64,000 nucleotides of DNA, taken from Caballeronia grimmiae. GTDB taxonomy: Bacteria; Pseudomonadota; Gammaproteobacteria; Burkholderiales; Burkholderiaceae. The stretch spans positions 372,001 through 436,000 of the forward strand of contig NZ_JFHE01000001.1 in NCBI RefSeq assembly GCF_000698555.1, read 5' to 3'. The notes under the pieces are model-generated. The model had not been told where the DNA came from and made no database searches. It saw only the letters and a program-made list of their open reading frames with translations. Position 1 is the stretch's first letter, and every line of letters begins with the position of its first letter. A program made the position numbers and the translations under genes. Below are positions 44,236 to 52,263 of this stretch, one piece after another.

Positions 44236-45717
44236 ATGCGCAACAAGTTCGCCGTCGTCTGGATCTGGCTTTTTCTGCTGCCGCTCGCTTTCGACTTCAA
44301 GGCCGCAGAAACCGCCAGCAAGGCCATACAGATTCTGCTCACCATTCCCGCGATAGGCGCGGCCTGCGCCCTGCTAATGATCGCGCCGCGATTCGCACAG
44401 CGCTCGCGGCTGCGCACGATCATCACGTCGCTCTTTCTCGTCACGATACTCGGCAGTGTCGCGACGCAAGTGCTGCAGGGAAACGATTCGGGCAACTACA
44501 TGCGCGTGATCCTGCCGTTCGCGCTCATGCTGCTCGGCTATTTCGTCGCTTGCCGTCCGTGGGATTCGCAGCGGCTCGAACAGATCGAACGCGCGATGTT
44601 CTGGTCGATGGTCGCATCGCTGGTATTCAGCTTCGCCTATGGCATGGCGACCGGCGGCGGACTGGAGAACGTGCGCTTTCGCATCGTATCGGTCACGTTC
44701 CTTTGCCTGCAAGGTCTCTTGCTGCATGAGTTCGTCGTCGCCAAGCGCATGACGAAGCTGACCGTGCTGCTGTTTCTCGCGACGGTCGTGATCGAGCTGC
44801 TGAGCGTCACGCGCAGTCTGCTCGTCGGCACGATGCTGCTCTTCGCCTTCGCGACGTGGCTCGCCGCGCCTTCGGCCAGGCATCTCTTCAAGGCGGGACT
44901 GCGCGCAGTCATGATCGCCGCCTTGCTCGGCGCGATGGTCGCCGCTTCCGCTGCATTCTTCCCTGCGGTGGCCGAACACTGGTCGCAGCGTATGTCGTTT
45001 GCGAAGGCCACGGAATCGGGCCGCGATCCGACGACCATCACGCGTCTTGCAGAAATGAAGGACCAGTACGATCAAACGATGTCGGACACGCTGTCCGTTA
45101 TCGTCGGCAAGGGATACGGCCACGACTACCGCTATTCGCCGGATTATCTGCCGGACCTCGCCGGTCAGTTCACGCCGAAAGATTTCTACGCGATCAAGGA
45201 ATGGGCGGCGGGACACAACTTCTGGGTCTATCAGTTCTTCGCGGGCGGCGTGCTGTTCGGCATCGCGCTGCCGATCGCCGTGCTGTGGGCGCTGTATCGC
45301 GGCTCGATGGCGTATCGTGCATGGCGGCGCCGCTCGCCGGATGCCGTCTATCTGCCCGTGCTTGGCCGCGCGCTGCTCGTCGTCGCCGCGCTGCCTGCGA
45401 CATCGGTAGGCGGCAATCCGCTTGGCAACCGCTTCTCCGGCATCGTGTTCGGCGTCGCGCTCGGCTTGCTCGTCGCGGCGTTCGCACGCATCGCTCAAAA
45501 CATGCGGATGCGCGCGGAACATGCTTCGGCGCATCAGGCATCGATGAGAAGGCGCTATGGCGGCACGCGACCGGACGTTCATCCGAACTACGATCCGTTT
45601 TACGGGCCGATGCCGGACATGCTGCCATCGCACGCAGCAGCCATCGCGCACGATCATCACGGACAGGACCGACACGACCCGCCATCGGGTGCGGGTTCGC
45701 TCGCACCGTCCGCGTGA
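44236..45717 (+). CDS. O-antigen ligase / Wzy-type polymerase family membrane protein
   Basis: The 493-residue protein has about 11-12 membrane segments and the large late periplasmic loop typical of Wzy/WaaL proteins (TITRLAEMKDQYDQTM to EWAAGHNFWVYQFF). The loop His in AAGHNFW recalls the conserved His of the family. As the only such gene in the EPS locus it is the best polymerase candidate. AAAGAGAACGCC precedes the ATG. It carries an unusual C-terminal tail of about 65 residues, Pro-, His- and Asp-rich with AIAHDHHGQDRHDPP. Confidence 0.85.
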   Translation: MRNKFAVVWIWLFLLPLAFDFKAAETASKAIQILLTIPAIGAACALLMIAPRFAQRSRLRTIITSLFLVTILGSVATQVLQGNDSGNYMRVILPFALMLLGYFVACRPWDSQRLEQIERAMFWSMVASLVFSFAYGMATGGGLENVRFRIVSVTFLCLQGLLLHEFVVAKRMTKLTVLLFLATVVIELLSVTRSLLVGTMLLFAFATWLAAPSARHLFKAGLRAVMIAALLGAMVAASAAFFPAVAEHWSQRMSFAKATESGRDPTTITRLAEMKDQYDQTMSDTLSVIVGKGYGHDYRYSPDYLPDLAGQFTPKDFYAIKEWAAGHNFWVYQFFAGGVLFGIALPIAVLWALYRGSMAYRAWRRRSPDAVYLPVLGRALLVVAALPATSVGGNPLGNRFSGIVFGVALGLLVAAFARIAQNMRMRAEHASAHQASMRRRYGGTRPDVHPNYDPFYGPMPDMLPSHAAAIAHDHHGQDRHDPPSGAGSLAPSA

Positions 45718-45775
45718 TGCGATCGCCAGTGCCATCGCATATGTCAATGCCAACGATTCCGGGGCTCGTTGCTTC

Positions 45776-46978
45776 ATGAAGATTCTGCATCTGCTGTCCA
45801 CCGTCGATCCGCGTGCAGGCGGTCCCACAGAGGGCGTGCTGCAAAGCGGCCTCAGCATGCGCGCGATGGGCCATCAAATCGAAGTCGTATCGCTCGATGC
45901 ACCGGATGCGCCCTATCTCAAGGCGTTTCCGTTGCGTCTGCATGCGCTCGGTCCGTCACGCGGCTTCTATGGGCTATGTCCGCGGCTCGTGCCGTGGCTC
46001 GCCGAGCATGCGGTTCGCTTCGACGCGATCATCGTCAACGGACTCTGGCAATACCATAGCTTCGGCGCGTGGAAGGCGCTGCGCGGCAGCAAGGTGCCGT
46101 ATTACGTATTCCCTCATGGCATGCTCGATCCGTGGTTCAAGCGCACGTATCCGCTCAAGCATCTGAAGAAGTGCCTGTACTGGCCCTGGGCTGAGTATCG
46201 CGTGTTGCGCGATGCAAGGCGCGTGCTCTTCACGACGCAAGAAGAACGCTTGCTCGCCCGCGAATCGTTCAGGCTTTATCGTGCGAACGAAGAAGTCGTG
46301 TCGTTCGGCACGCGCCAGCCGCCCGCTGATTCGACGACATTGCGCAACGCGTTTCTGTCGAAGTTTCCGCAACTCGCGGGCAAGCGCGCGATTCTCTTCC
46401 TCGGCCGCATTCACGAGAAGAAAGGATGCGATCTATTGCTGAAGGCCTTCGCCGCCGTGCGCGATATCGACCCCCGCGCGCATCTGGTGATGGCCGGTCC
46501 CGACGATAGCGAATGGGCGAGGCAGCTGCGCACCCTTGCGAAGGAACTCGGCATCGAGGACCGCACGACGTGGACGGGCATGCTCACCGGCGATCTCAAG
46601 TGGGGCGCTTTCCGCACGAGCGATGTATTCGCGTTGCCGTCGCATCAGGAAAACTTCGGCATTGCGGTTGCCGAAGCGCTGGGTTCGAAACTGCCGGTAC
46701 TGATCTCCGACAAGGTCAACATCTGGCGCGAAGTGAAGGAAGACGGCGCGGGCATCGTCACGAGCGATACGGTCGACGGCGCCATCGAAGCGCTATCGAC
46801 CTGGCTGCGCATGGACGCCGACGCGGCAGCCGCGATGCGCGAGCAGGCGCTTGCGACCTTCATGCAGCGCTTTCATGTCGATGCGATGTCGAAAGACCTC
46901 GTGCGCGTGCTGCGCGAAACGGCGAACCGGCGCGATGGCGGCGTGACGCGCGGCCTGGTTAGCGAGGCGGCTGGATAG
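45776..46978 (+). CDS. Glycosyltransferase family 4
   Basis: The 400-residue GT-B enzyme starts KILHLLSTVDPRAGGPTEGV, has YYVFPHGMLDPWFKRTYP (typical of a WcaA/RfaB-like subgroup), LFLGRIHEKKGCDLLLKAF and the signature LPSHQENFGIAVAEALG. The ATG at 45776 sits 58 bases after the polymerase gene. The upstream open frame overlaps that gene and is a shadow. Its 3' end overlaps the convergent lipoprotein gene by 20 bases. Confidence 0.92.
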   Translation: MKILHLLSTVDPRAGGPTEGVLQSGLSMRAMGHQIEVVSLDAPDAPYLKAFPLRLHALGPSRGFYGLCPRLVPWLAEHAVRFDAIIVNGLWQYHSFGAWKALRGSKVPYYVFPHGMLDPWFKRTYPLKHLKKCLYWPWAEYRVLRDARRVLFTTQEERLLARESFRLYRANEEVVSFGTRQPPADSTTLRNAFLSKFPQLAGKRAILFLGRIHEKKGCDLLLKAFAAVRDIDPRAHLVMAGPDDSEWARQLRTLAKELGIEDRTTWTGMLTGDLKWGAFRTSDVFALPSHQENFGIAVAEALGSKLPVLISDKVNIWREVKEDGAGIVTSDTVDGAIEALSTWLRMDADAAAAMREQALATFMQRFHVDAMSKDLVRVLRETANRRDGGVTRGLVSEAAG

Positions 46979-47408
46979 CGCTCGCAAAGCGGTTTTGCAC
47001 CGCGATGATCTTGCTCGCGCAGTCGTCGTAATCCGAGCCCTTCGCGCGCTCGGGGCCATACATGCCCCGGCATTGCGCATAGAGCGAGATGGTCGCGCCA
47101 TTGCCCTTCGCCACGCGCGTGGCCGAATAAACCGGCTTGCCGGAGCGCGAAGGCAAGTCGCTCTCGATAGCGTCGGCATCGGCGCGAATCACCGGCTGAT
47201 TCGAGTTCTGCTCGATATAGCGCTTCGTCATATCCCACATCGCACTGCATTGCGCGGCGTCGCGACACGCGACCGTCGCGTTTCGCTGCGCCGTCTCGAG
47301 CGCCTGTTCCGAGCGCGTGAAACCCTGAGCCTTCAGCGCGTCCTTCTCGGGCGAGGAACATGCTGCGAGCAATACGGAAGCAAAAGCGATGACGGTGAGC
47401 TTTTTCAC
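46959..47408 (-). CDS. Small predicted lipoprotein of unknown function
   Basis: The 149-residue protein starts at a GTG (VKKLTVIAFASVLLAACSS) with a clear lipoprotein signal and lipobox LAAC. The mature part is hydrophilic and has four more Cys. I do not recognise a family. A TATAAT lies about 35 bases ahead of the start, overlapping the area of the upstream terminator, so it probably has its own promoter. It lies inside the EPS locus on the same strand as the GMC oxidoreductase. Confidence 0.75.
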   Translation of the reverse strand: MKKLTVIAFASVLLAACSSPEKDALKAQGFTRSEQALETAQRNATVACRDAAQCSAMWDMTKRYIEQNSNQPVIRADADAIESDLPSRSGKPVYSATRVAKGNGATISLYAQCRGMYGPERAKGSDYDDCASKIIAVQNRFASAIQPPR

Positions 47409-47442
47409 AGGCGATCCAATTCGAAGCGATGAACGGATGCCG

Positions 47443-47448
47443 ATTATA
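47443..47448 (-). promoter_or_regulatory. Candidate -10 box of the lipoprotein gene
   Basis: A perfect TATAAT on the minus strand (ATTATA on plus) lies 35-40 bases ahead of the GTG start. It is preceded by GGC, as is the ppa box. No good -35 is seen. Confidence 0.35.
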
Positions 47449-47452
47449 GCCA

Positions 47453-47489
47453 CCAAAGAAAACGCCGCCGGTCTTCCGAACCGGCGGCG
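47453..47489 (-). terminator. Terminator after the GMC oxidoreductase gene
   Basis: A 10-bp perfect stem, CGCCGCCGGT (47463-47472) and ACCGGCGGCG (47480-47489), has a 7-nt loop. On the minus strand it is followed by TTTTCTTT. It starts 25 bases past the oxidoreductase stop. Confidence 0.82.
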
Positions 47490-47513
47490 CCCCCTTCCCC
47501 TACATGCCAGGCT

Positions 47514-49238
47514 TTACGCCAGGTCTCCCCGCATATGCATGGCCGATGCCGCCATCGGCAGCGATTCGGCTTGTTTCTCGTGACGCATCGGCTTGCCGGA
47601 CGCCGTGACGATTGTCGGCGCTGCATCGTCGCTCTTGATGACGCGCTGAAGATGCCCCGCCAGCCGCAAGGTCAGCGCGGCGATGGTGATCGTCGGGAAA
47701 TTCGCGCCGACGGTCGGGAACACCGAGCTTCCCGCCACGTACAGATTGCTCATGCCGTGGACCTTCAGATTGCGGTCCACGACGCCGTTCTTCGGCGAAT
47801 CGTGCATGCGCGTCGTGCCCATGTGATGCCACGTGCCTTCGAGCTGCGCCGGCCACGGCTTGCCTTGCAGCGGCTCGTCGAGCGTGACATCGGCCACGCC
47901 GCCGCGCCGCAGTTCCGTCGCGATATGCGCGACAGTGCGATCGAACGTGCGCTTCACGAGCTCGGTCACCTGCCAGTCCACCTTCACGCGATTCATGCCG
48001 AGCGCGTCTTTCTGCGCGGACAATGTCACGCGGCTATCGCGATTCGGCTCCGCTTCCACGATGGTCTGAATCTTCACTTCCGTGATGAGCGGACGCGGCT
48101 GCAACAGACGCGCAAGACCGAAGCAGGCGGTATCGACGGGATGCGTCATCATCGTGACGAGGTCCGCCGCCATGCTGTAGCCCGGCTGGTCTTTCTTGAG
48201 CATGGCCTGCTTCGCGCGAATGAGCGCCTCGGAGCCCTTCGTGTTCTCGCCACGGAACACCGAATAGAACCACGCACGCGCATTGAGCAGCTTCTCGCGC
48301 TTCAGAGTCTTTTGCGTCAGCGCAAACTGCGACGAGATGAACGTGCCGTTCGCGGAGACCGCCTTGTTCTGATAGTGATACTTGATGTCGTAGAGCTTGT
48401 TGCGCGCCCACTCCTTCTTGAAGTGCACGCTCGCCGACATGATGCGCGGATGGTCCATGAAATAGCGGCCAACCAGATCGTTGCCGTTGCCGAGACCTGC
48501 TGCCTGCACCTTGTTCGACGAAAGCAGCAGCCGCGCATTCTCGATGCCGCCCGTCGCGAGCACGAACACCTTTGCGCGAATTGCGAAGCGGCGGCCGGAC
48601 AGCGTGCCGACATCGATCTTCGTGACGGAGCGCGCATCGGCATCGGTGTCGATATTCAACGCGTTCGCGTACAGGAACACGCGCACGTTCTTCGCCGCCA
48701 GCAGTTCCTTGCGATACACCTTGCCGAAGCGCACGGGCGGGCTGAACTGCGAGATCGTGTCGCGCACGTTGCCGCTCAGGAACGGATGGCGCCGCACGTC
48801 GGGCCGGTTGATGGCCGCTTCCCAATGCGCGGGATCGAAATTGTTTTCGCCGAGTTGCAGCAGCGCATGCGTGCGCTCGTAATACGGGCGCAGTTCTTCG
48901 AGGCCGAAGGGCCAGCCGCTGTCGGCCACCCAGTCGCGCTTCTCGAAGTCCCACGGATCGAGCGGGCGGCACCATCCGCCCCAGCAATTGCTGCTGCCGC
49001 CGAGAAAGCGGCTGCGGCATCCATCGGCGAATTCGTAAGGAACGCCAACGTTCTCGCCGCGATAGAGATCGCGCGTGTCGTTGTCCGCCTTATATCCGCC
49101 GCTTTCCAGCAGACACGCGCTGATGCCCTGCTTCTCCAGCTCCAGCGCCAGCGTAATGCCGGCGACACCCGCGCCGACGATGCATACCGTGGTCTCGATG
49201 ACTGCGCCTTCGTCCACGCTCCGGCTGTCAATGAACAT
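47514..49238 (-). CDS. GMC-family FAD-dependent oxidoreductase
   Basis: The 574-residue flavoprotein has the FAD-binding CIVGAGVAGITLALELE. GGSSNCWGGWCRPLDPWDFE, VLATGGIENARLLLSSN, and the C-terminal GMC domain with TWHHMGTTRMHDSPKNGVVD and FPTVGANFPTITIAALTLRL follow. The His and Asn expected in the active site are present. Relatives oxidise sugar or alcohol hydroxyls. There is no signal peptide or Tat motif, so a cytosolic or membrane-peripheral role is likely. It is flanked by EPS genes on the same strand as the acetyltransferase 86 bases upstream, suggesting that it oxidises an EPS precursor (inference). Confidence 0.92.
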   Translation of the reverse strand: MFIDSRSVDEGAVIETTVCIVGAGVAGITLALELEKQGISACLLESGGYKADNDTRDLYRGENVGVPYEFADGCRSRFLGGSSNCWGGWCRPLDPWDFEKRDWVADSGWPFGLEELRPYYERTHALLQLGENNFDPAHWEAAINRPDVRRHPFLSGNVRDTISQFSPPVRFGKVYRKELLAAKNVRVFLYANALNIDTDADARSVTKIDVGTLSGRRFAIRAKVFVLATGGIENARLLLSSNKVQAAGLGNGNDLVGRYFMDHPRIMSASVHFKKEWARNKLYDIKYHYQNKAVSANGTFISSQFALTQKTLKREKLLNARAWFYSVFRGENTKGSEALIRAKQAMLKKDQPGYSMAADLVTMMTHPVDTACFGLARLLQPRPLITEVKIQTIVEAEPNRDSRVTLSAQKDALGMNRVKVDWQVTELVKRTFDRTVAHIATELRRGGVADVTLDEPLQGKPWPAQLEGTWHHMGTTRMHDSPKNGVVDRNLKVHGMSNLYVAGSSVFPTVGANFPTITIAALTLRLAGHLQRVIKSDDAAPTIVTASGKPMRHEKQAESLPMAASAMHMRGDLA

Positions 49239-49324
49239 GCCCCGTGCTCCCTCTTATTTTCATGCTTTAAGCGATGCCGCGCTGCGGCCTTCATGCAGCG
49301 CCCTCGTGATGCCTTGCCCGTCTG

Positions 49325-49957
49325 TCATGCAGGAAAGCGCTTCCTGATGAATCGCACCGGATTGCCGCCGTACACGCCCTCGGCTTCGAGCGAGCGATGC
49401 ACCACGGAAAGCGGCGTAACGAGCGCCGATCGTCCGATGGTGACGCCCATCTGCACGACGCATTTCGATGTGATCCATACGCCGTCTTCGATCACGATCG
49501 GCGCGACCTGCAAATCCATGCTGCCGGCCGCATCGTGCGATCCGGTCGTGAGAAACGTGCCCTGCGAAATGCACACGTTCGAGCCGATGCGGATATCGGT
49601 CTGGTTATAGATCCACGCATCGACGCCAAACCAGCAGTTATCGCCGACTTCGAGATTCCACGGCGCCTTCACGCGAATGGGATGCGGCATGCGACAGTTC
49701 TTGCCGATGCGCGCGCCGAACGCCCGCAATAGCGCAACACGCACGAACGAAACCGGAATCAGCTTGTTATTGATGAAGCATGCTTCGACGAAGAACCACA
49801 CGAGCTCGATGAGAAAGCTGCGCTGCGCGACGAAGTTGCCCGGACCCGCGAGCGAAAGATCGATTACATTGCCGCGTTTGATCCGCGCGTCGTGTTTGTC
49901 GTCGCTGCGCCCATCGCTGGGCGCGCCGATGCATCGCTCGTCGATCGCTCTGTCCAT
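49325..49957 (-). CDS. WcaF-like acetyltransferase (left-handed beta-helix)
   Basis: The 210-residue hexapeptide-repeat acetyltransferase resembles colanic acid WcaF. It has VRVALLRAFGARIGKNCRM, APWNLEVGDNCWFGVDAWIY, ISQGTFLTTGSHD with the catalytic-type His, and VWITSKCVVQMGVTIGRSAL coils. The C-terminal GNPVRFIRKRF is typical. The ATG at 49957 follows GGGGAT. It should O-acetylate a sugar of the EPS unit using acetyl-CoA. It is first of a short minus-strand pair with the oxidoreductase. Confidence 0.92.
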   Translation of the reverse strand: MDRAIDERCIGAPSDGRSDDKHDARIKRGNVIDLSLAGPGNFVAQRSFLIELVWFFVEACFINNKLIPVSFVRVALLRAFGARIGKNCRMPHPIRVKAPWNLEVGDNCWFGVDAWIYNQTDIRIGSNVCISQGTFLTTGSHDAAGSMDLQVAPIVIEDGVWITSKCVVQMGVTIGRSALVTPLSVVHRSLEAEGVYGGNPVRFIRKRFPA

Positions 49958-50329
49958 GAAATCCCCGGCCTTGTTCGCTGTGCGCTTGCTGCGCGTGGTC
50001 GCGCGCATTGATTCTTCGAATACAAGGTGATGTGCAGTCTTTGTTGCTTGTTATTCGTATCGATCGCGCCATGGCGCTGGACCGCATACGGTGAACCGAT
50101 TATCAGCGAACGTCAAAATGCGCCACGTGCGCTATGACACGCTTGGCCGCATCGGCAAGACTTTTGGCGGCACTAGTCGGAGCCTGGCCGTAAGCTCCCG
50201 GCCATGCGTATGCGATTCATCACGCCGCGTGGAGTAGCGTACCGATGCACCGATGCAATCTCTGTACAACGCATGACAGAGCATTCAGGAATGCATGCCG
50301 ATCACTGCAACAAAGTCCCGGAGGATCGA
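49958..50329. other. Divergent intergenic region in the EPS locus
   Basis: These 372 bases separate the acetyltransferase (minus) from the small exported protein gene (plus). A 6-bp inverted repeat TGGCCG/CGGCCA lies at 50185-50204. A frame open from 50204 precedes the small gene but looks non-coding. No clear promoter pair was found. Confidence 0.45.
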
Positions 50330-50782
50330 ATGAAACACGAGCTACGCGCGGCGCTCATGCCGCTTGTGCTGGCTACGCTGATCGCATCGCCGCTTGCGCA
50401 TGCGGGCAATTTCGCCGATGCGGCGATCGCGAAGCCGGCGGGCGGCGGCGTGCCGTCGGAAATGGATTTGCTAGGCAGTCCGGATCGATATGCCGATCCC
50501 TACGGCGCGCCGGTCAACGGCAAAGGCGGACAGCGCGGGCCGATCACGAATGCGCAGACTGCGCAGGGCATATCGCCAACGGACAAGCTGCTCGCGCAAC
50601 AGAATGGCTATGCGGGAAATCCTGGCGCGGGCGCGCAATTGCGGCGCGTCGGACGCAATGCGGATGCGAAGGCGATGATGATGCCCCAAGCTGCGGCAGC
50701 GACGCTTTATCGCACGCCCGAAGGGCTGAAGCCGCCGGCGAAAGCCGTGCGGGCGAGAGAGATCTACAAGTCGCCGTATTGA
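50330..50782 (+). CDS. Small exported protein of unknown function
   Basis: The 150-residue protein has a clear signal peptide (MKHELRAALMPLVLATLIA to HA) and CGGAGGATCGA ahead of the ATG, so it is probably real. The mature part is Gly-, Ala- and Pro-rich, without Cys and apparently unstructured: GGGVPSEMDLLGSPDRYADP, GYAGNPGAGAQLRRVGR, and TPEGLKPPAKAVRAREIY at the end. I recognise no domain. It lies on the opposite strand within the EPS gene set, between the acetyltransferase and the WcaI-like gene. A role in the envelope or EPS is possible only by association. Confidence 0.75.
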   Translation: MKHELRAALMPLVLATLIASPLAHAGNFADAAIAKPAGGGVPSEMDLLGSPDRYADPYGAPVNGKGGQRGPITNAQTAQGISPTDKLLAQQNGYAGNPGAGAQLRRVGRNADAKAMMMPQAAAATLYRTPEGLKPPAKAVRAREIYKSPY

Positions 50783-50792
50783 CGGTGGATGA

Positions 50793-50820
50793 TCGGCCGT
50801 TCAGATCACCGAACGGCCGA
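50793..50820. terminator. Hairpin between converging genes
   Basis: A 10-bp perfect stem, TCGGCCGTTC (50793-50802) and GAACGGCCGA (50811-50820), has an 8-nt loop and lies between two convergent stop codons. Neither side has a U-tract, so it may act by another mechanism. Confidence 0.45.
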
Positions 50821-50829
50821 CGATACTGC

Positions 50830-52146
50830 TCACTCGATCTTTTCGACTTGCGGCATGATCGGTGCGCGTTCCTTCATGCGAACGATGGGCAGTTCGACGG
50901 CGTCGCCGCCACGGACTGCGGCCGCATCGCCGGCGAGCGACTTCAGGCGCTCTTCGAGCCGCGCGAACACCGATTGCGGCGAAAGCCGTTCCTGCGCGAA
51001 GAGGCGCCCTTCCTCACCGTAGCGCGCACGCAGCACCGGATTGCGCACGAGCATCTCGATGGCGTCGGTCAATGCGTCGACGCTTTCCGGCTCGATCACG
51101 ACACCGCGCCCCGATACCGCTTCATATAACTCGGTGCCCGGATGGGCCATCGCGACAACAGCGCGCCCACTCGCGAACATGCCGGTGAGCTTCGAGGGCA
51201 TGACGAGGTCCGCGACATCGCCGCGTTGCGGCAGCACGTGGATGTCCGCGAGATTCAATAGCTCGTTGAGACGCTCGACCGGTTGCAGCGACAGAAAGCG
51301 CGTGTTCGGCAGATCGGCGCAACGCTTCTGCAGCTCGGCCTTGGTCGCACCGTTGCCGCAGAAGACGAACACCACGTCGTCGCGCGAGGCGAATTGAGCG
51401 GCGGCGGCCGCCAGCACTTCGAGGCCTTGCTTCGCGCCCATGTTGCCCGAGTAAAGCACCACTTTCGTATGCTCGCCAATGCCGAGTTCGCGCCGGAACG
51501 CGTTCGGCCCGTCGAGCGGATAGATCGCGGTGGTATCGACCCAGTTCGGGAGATGGAAGGCATCGGCGGGCGCGACGCCCTTCTTCACCGCGCGCTCGAC
51601 CATCTTGTCGGAGATCGAGGACACGACGTCGAAGCGGCGCATCAGCCAGCGTTCGAATGCAAGCGCGCCACGCGCCGCGCGTGCGTTCTTCAGCAGGCCG
51701 AGATCGAAGGCCGCATCTACTTCGAAATCCTGAATATGCAGCCATGACCGCGCGCCGGTGATTCGCGCCAATGCGAGCGCGCCGGGGGCGTTCGCCAGGC
51801 TCGGTGCGATGGTCATCACGACATGCGGACGCCAGAGCGCGTGCAGCATCAGCGCAGGCAGAGACAGGGCCGCGAACGAGCCCAGATGCAGCATGCGCTT
51901 CGCTCCGCTCGGCTTCTTCGGCACCCACAACGGCGCGCGCGACAGGCGCACACCCTTGCGCGTCTCGAAGCGAGGCCGCCAGCTTGCATAGCCCTTGCCG
52001 ACCTTCCATTCCGGATAGTACGGCGGCGCGCAGACGACGCGCACGTCGTGCCCGCTCTGCGCCAGCGCTTCCGCCATTTCCGCCGTGTATTTGCCGGTTC
52101 CCGTCAACTCGGGCGCGTAATTCAGCCCGTATATCAGTATTTTCAT
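50830..52146 (-). CDS. WcaI-like glycosyltransferase
   Basis: The 438-residue GT-B enzyme is close to the colanic acid WcaI group. It starts KILIYGLNYAPELTGTGKYT, has VRVVCAPPYYPEWKVGKGY, LSRAPLWVPKKPSGAKRMLH, HIQDFEVDAAFDLGLLKN, and LYSGNMGAKQGLEVLAAAA in the C domain. WcaI is assigned as a fucosyltransferase in colanic acid synthesis, which would fit the gmd-fcl pair upstream. The ATG at 52146 is preceded by GAGGGACCAC. It is the last gene of the core EPS operon. Confidence 0.92.
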   Translation of the reverse strand: MKILIYGLNYAPELTGTGKYTAEMAEALAQSGHDVRVVCAPPYYPEWKVGKGYASWRPRFETRKGVRLSRAPLWVPKKPSGAKRMLHLGSFAALSLPALMLHALWRPHVVMTIAPSLANAPGALALARITGARSWLHIQDFEVDAAFDLGLLKNARAARGALAFERWLMRRFDVVSSISDKMVERAVKKGVAPADAFHLPNWVDTTAIYPLDGPNAFRRELGIGEHTKVVLYSGNMGAKQGLEVLAAAAAQFASRDDVVFVFCGNGATKAELQKRCADLPNTRFLSLQPVERLNELLNLADIHVLPQRGDVADLVMPSKLTGMFASGRAVVAMAHPGTELYEAVSGRGVVIEPESVDALTDAIEMLVRNPVLRARYGEEGRLFAQERLSPQSVFARLEERLKSLAGDAAAVRGGDAVELPIVRMKERAPIMPQVEKIE

Positions 52147-52263
52147 GTGGTCCCTCGCCCGACAATCGCGCTTCGAATCCCGGGCGTGTCCTCGTCGCCC
52201 GCAAAGCGCCAACCCTCGATCACTGCGTGTGTTGCGCCCTCCTTCCCCGTGTCGATCGACTCA

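Noticed and set aside
47535..49610. Plus-strand open frame of 691 codons
   Set aside because: Antisense to the GMC oxidoreductase and acetyltransferase; a GC-driven shadow frame.
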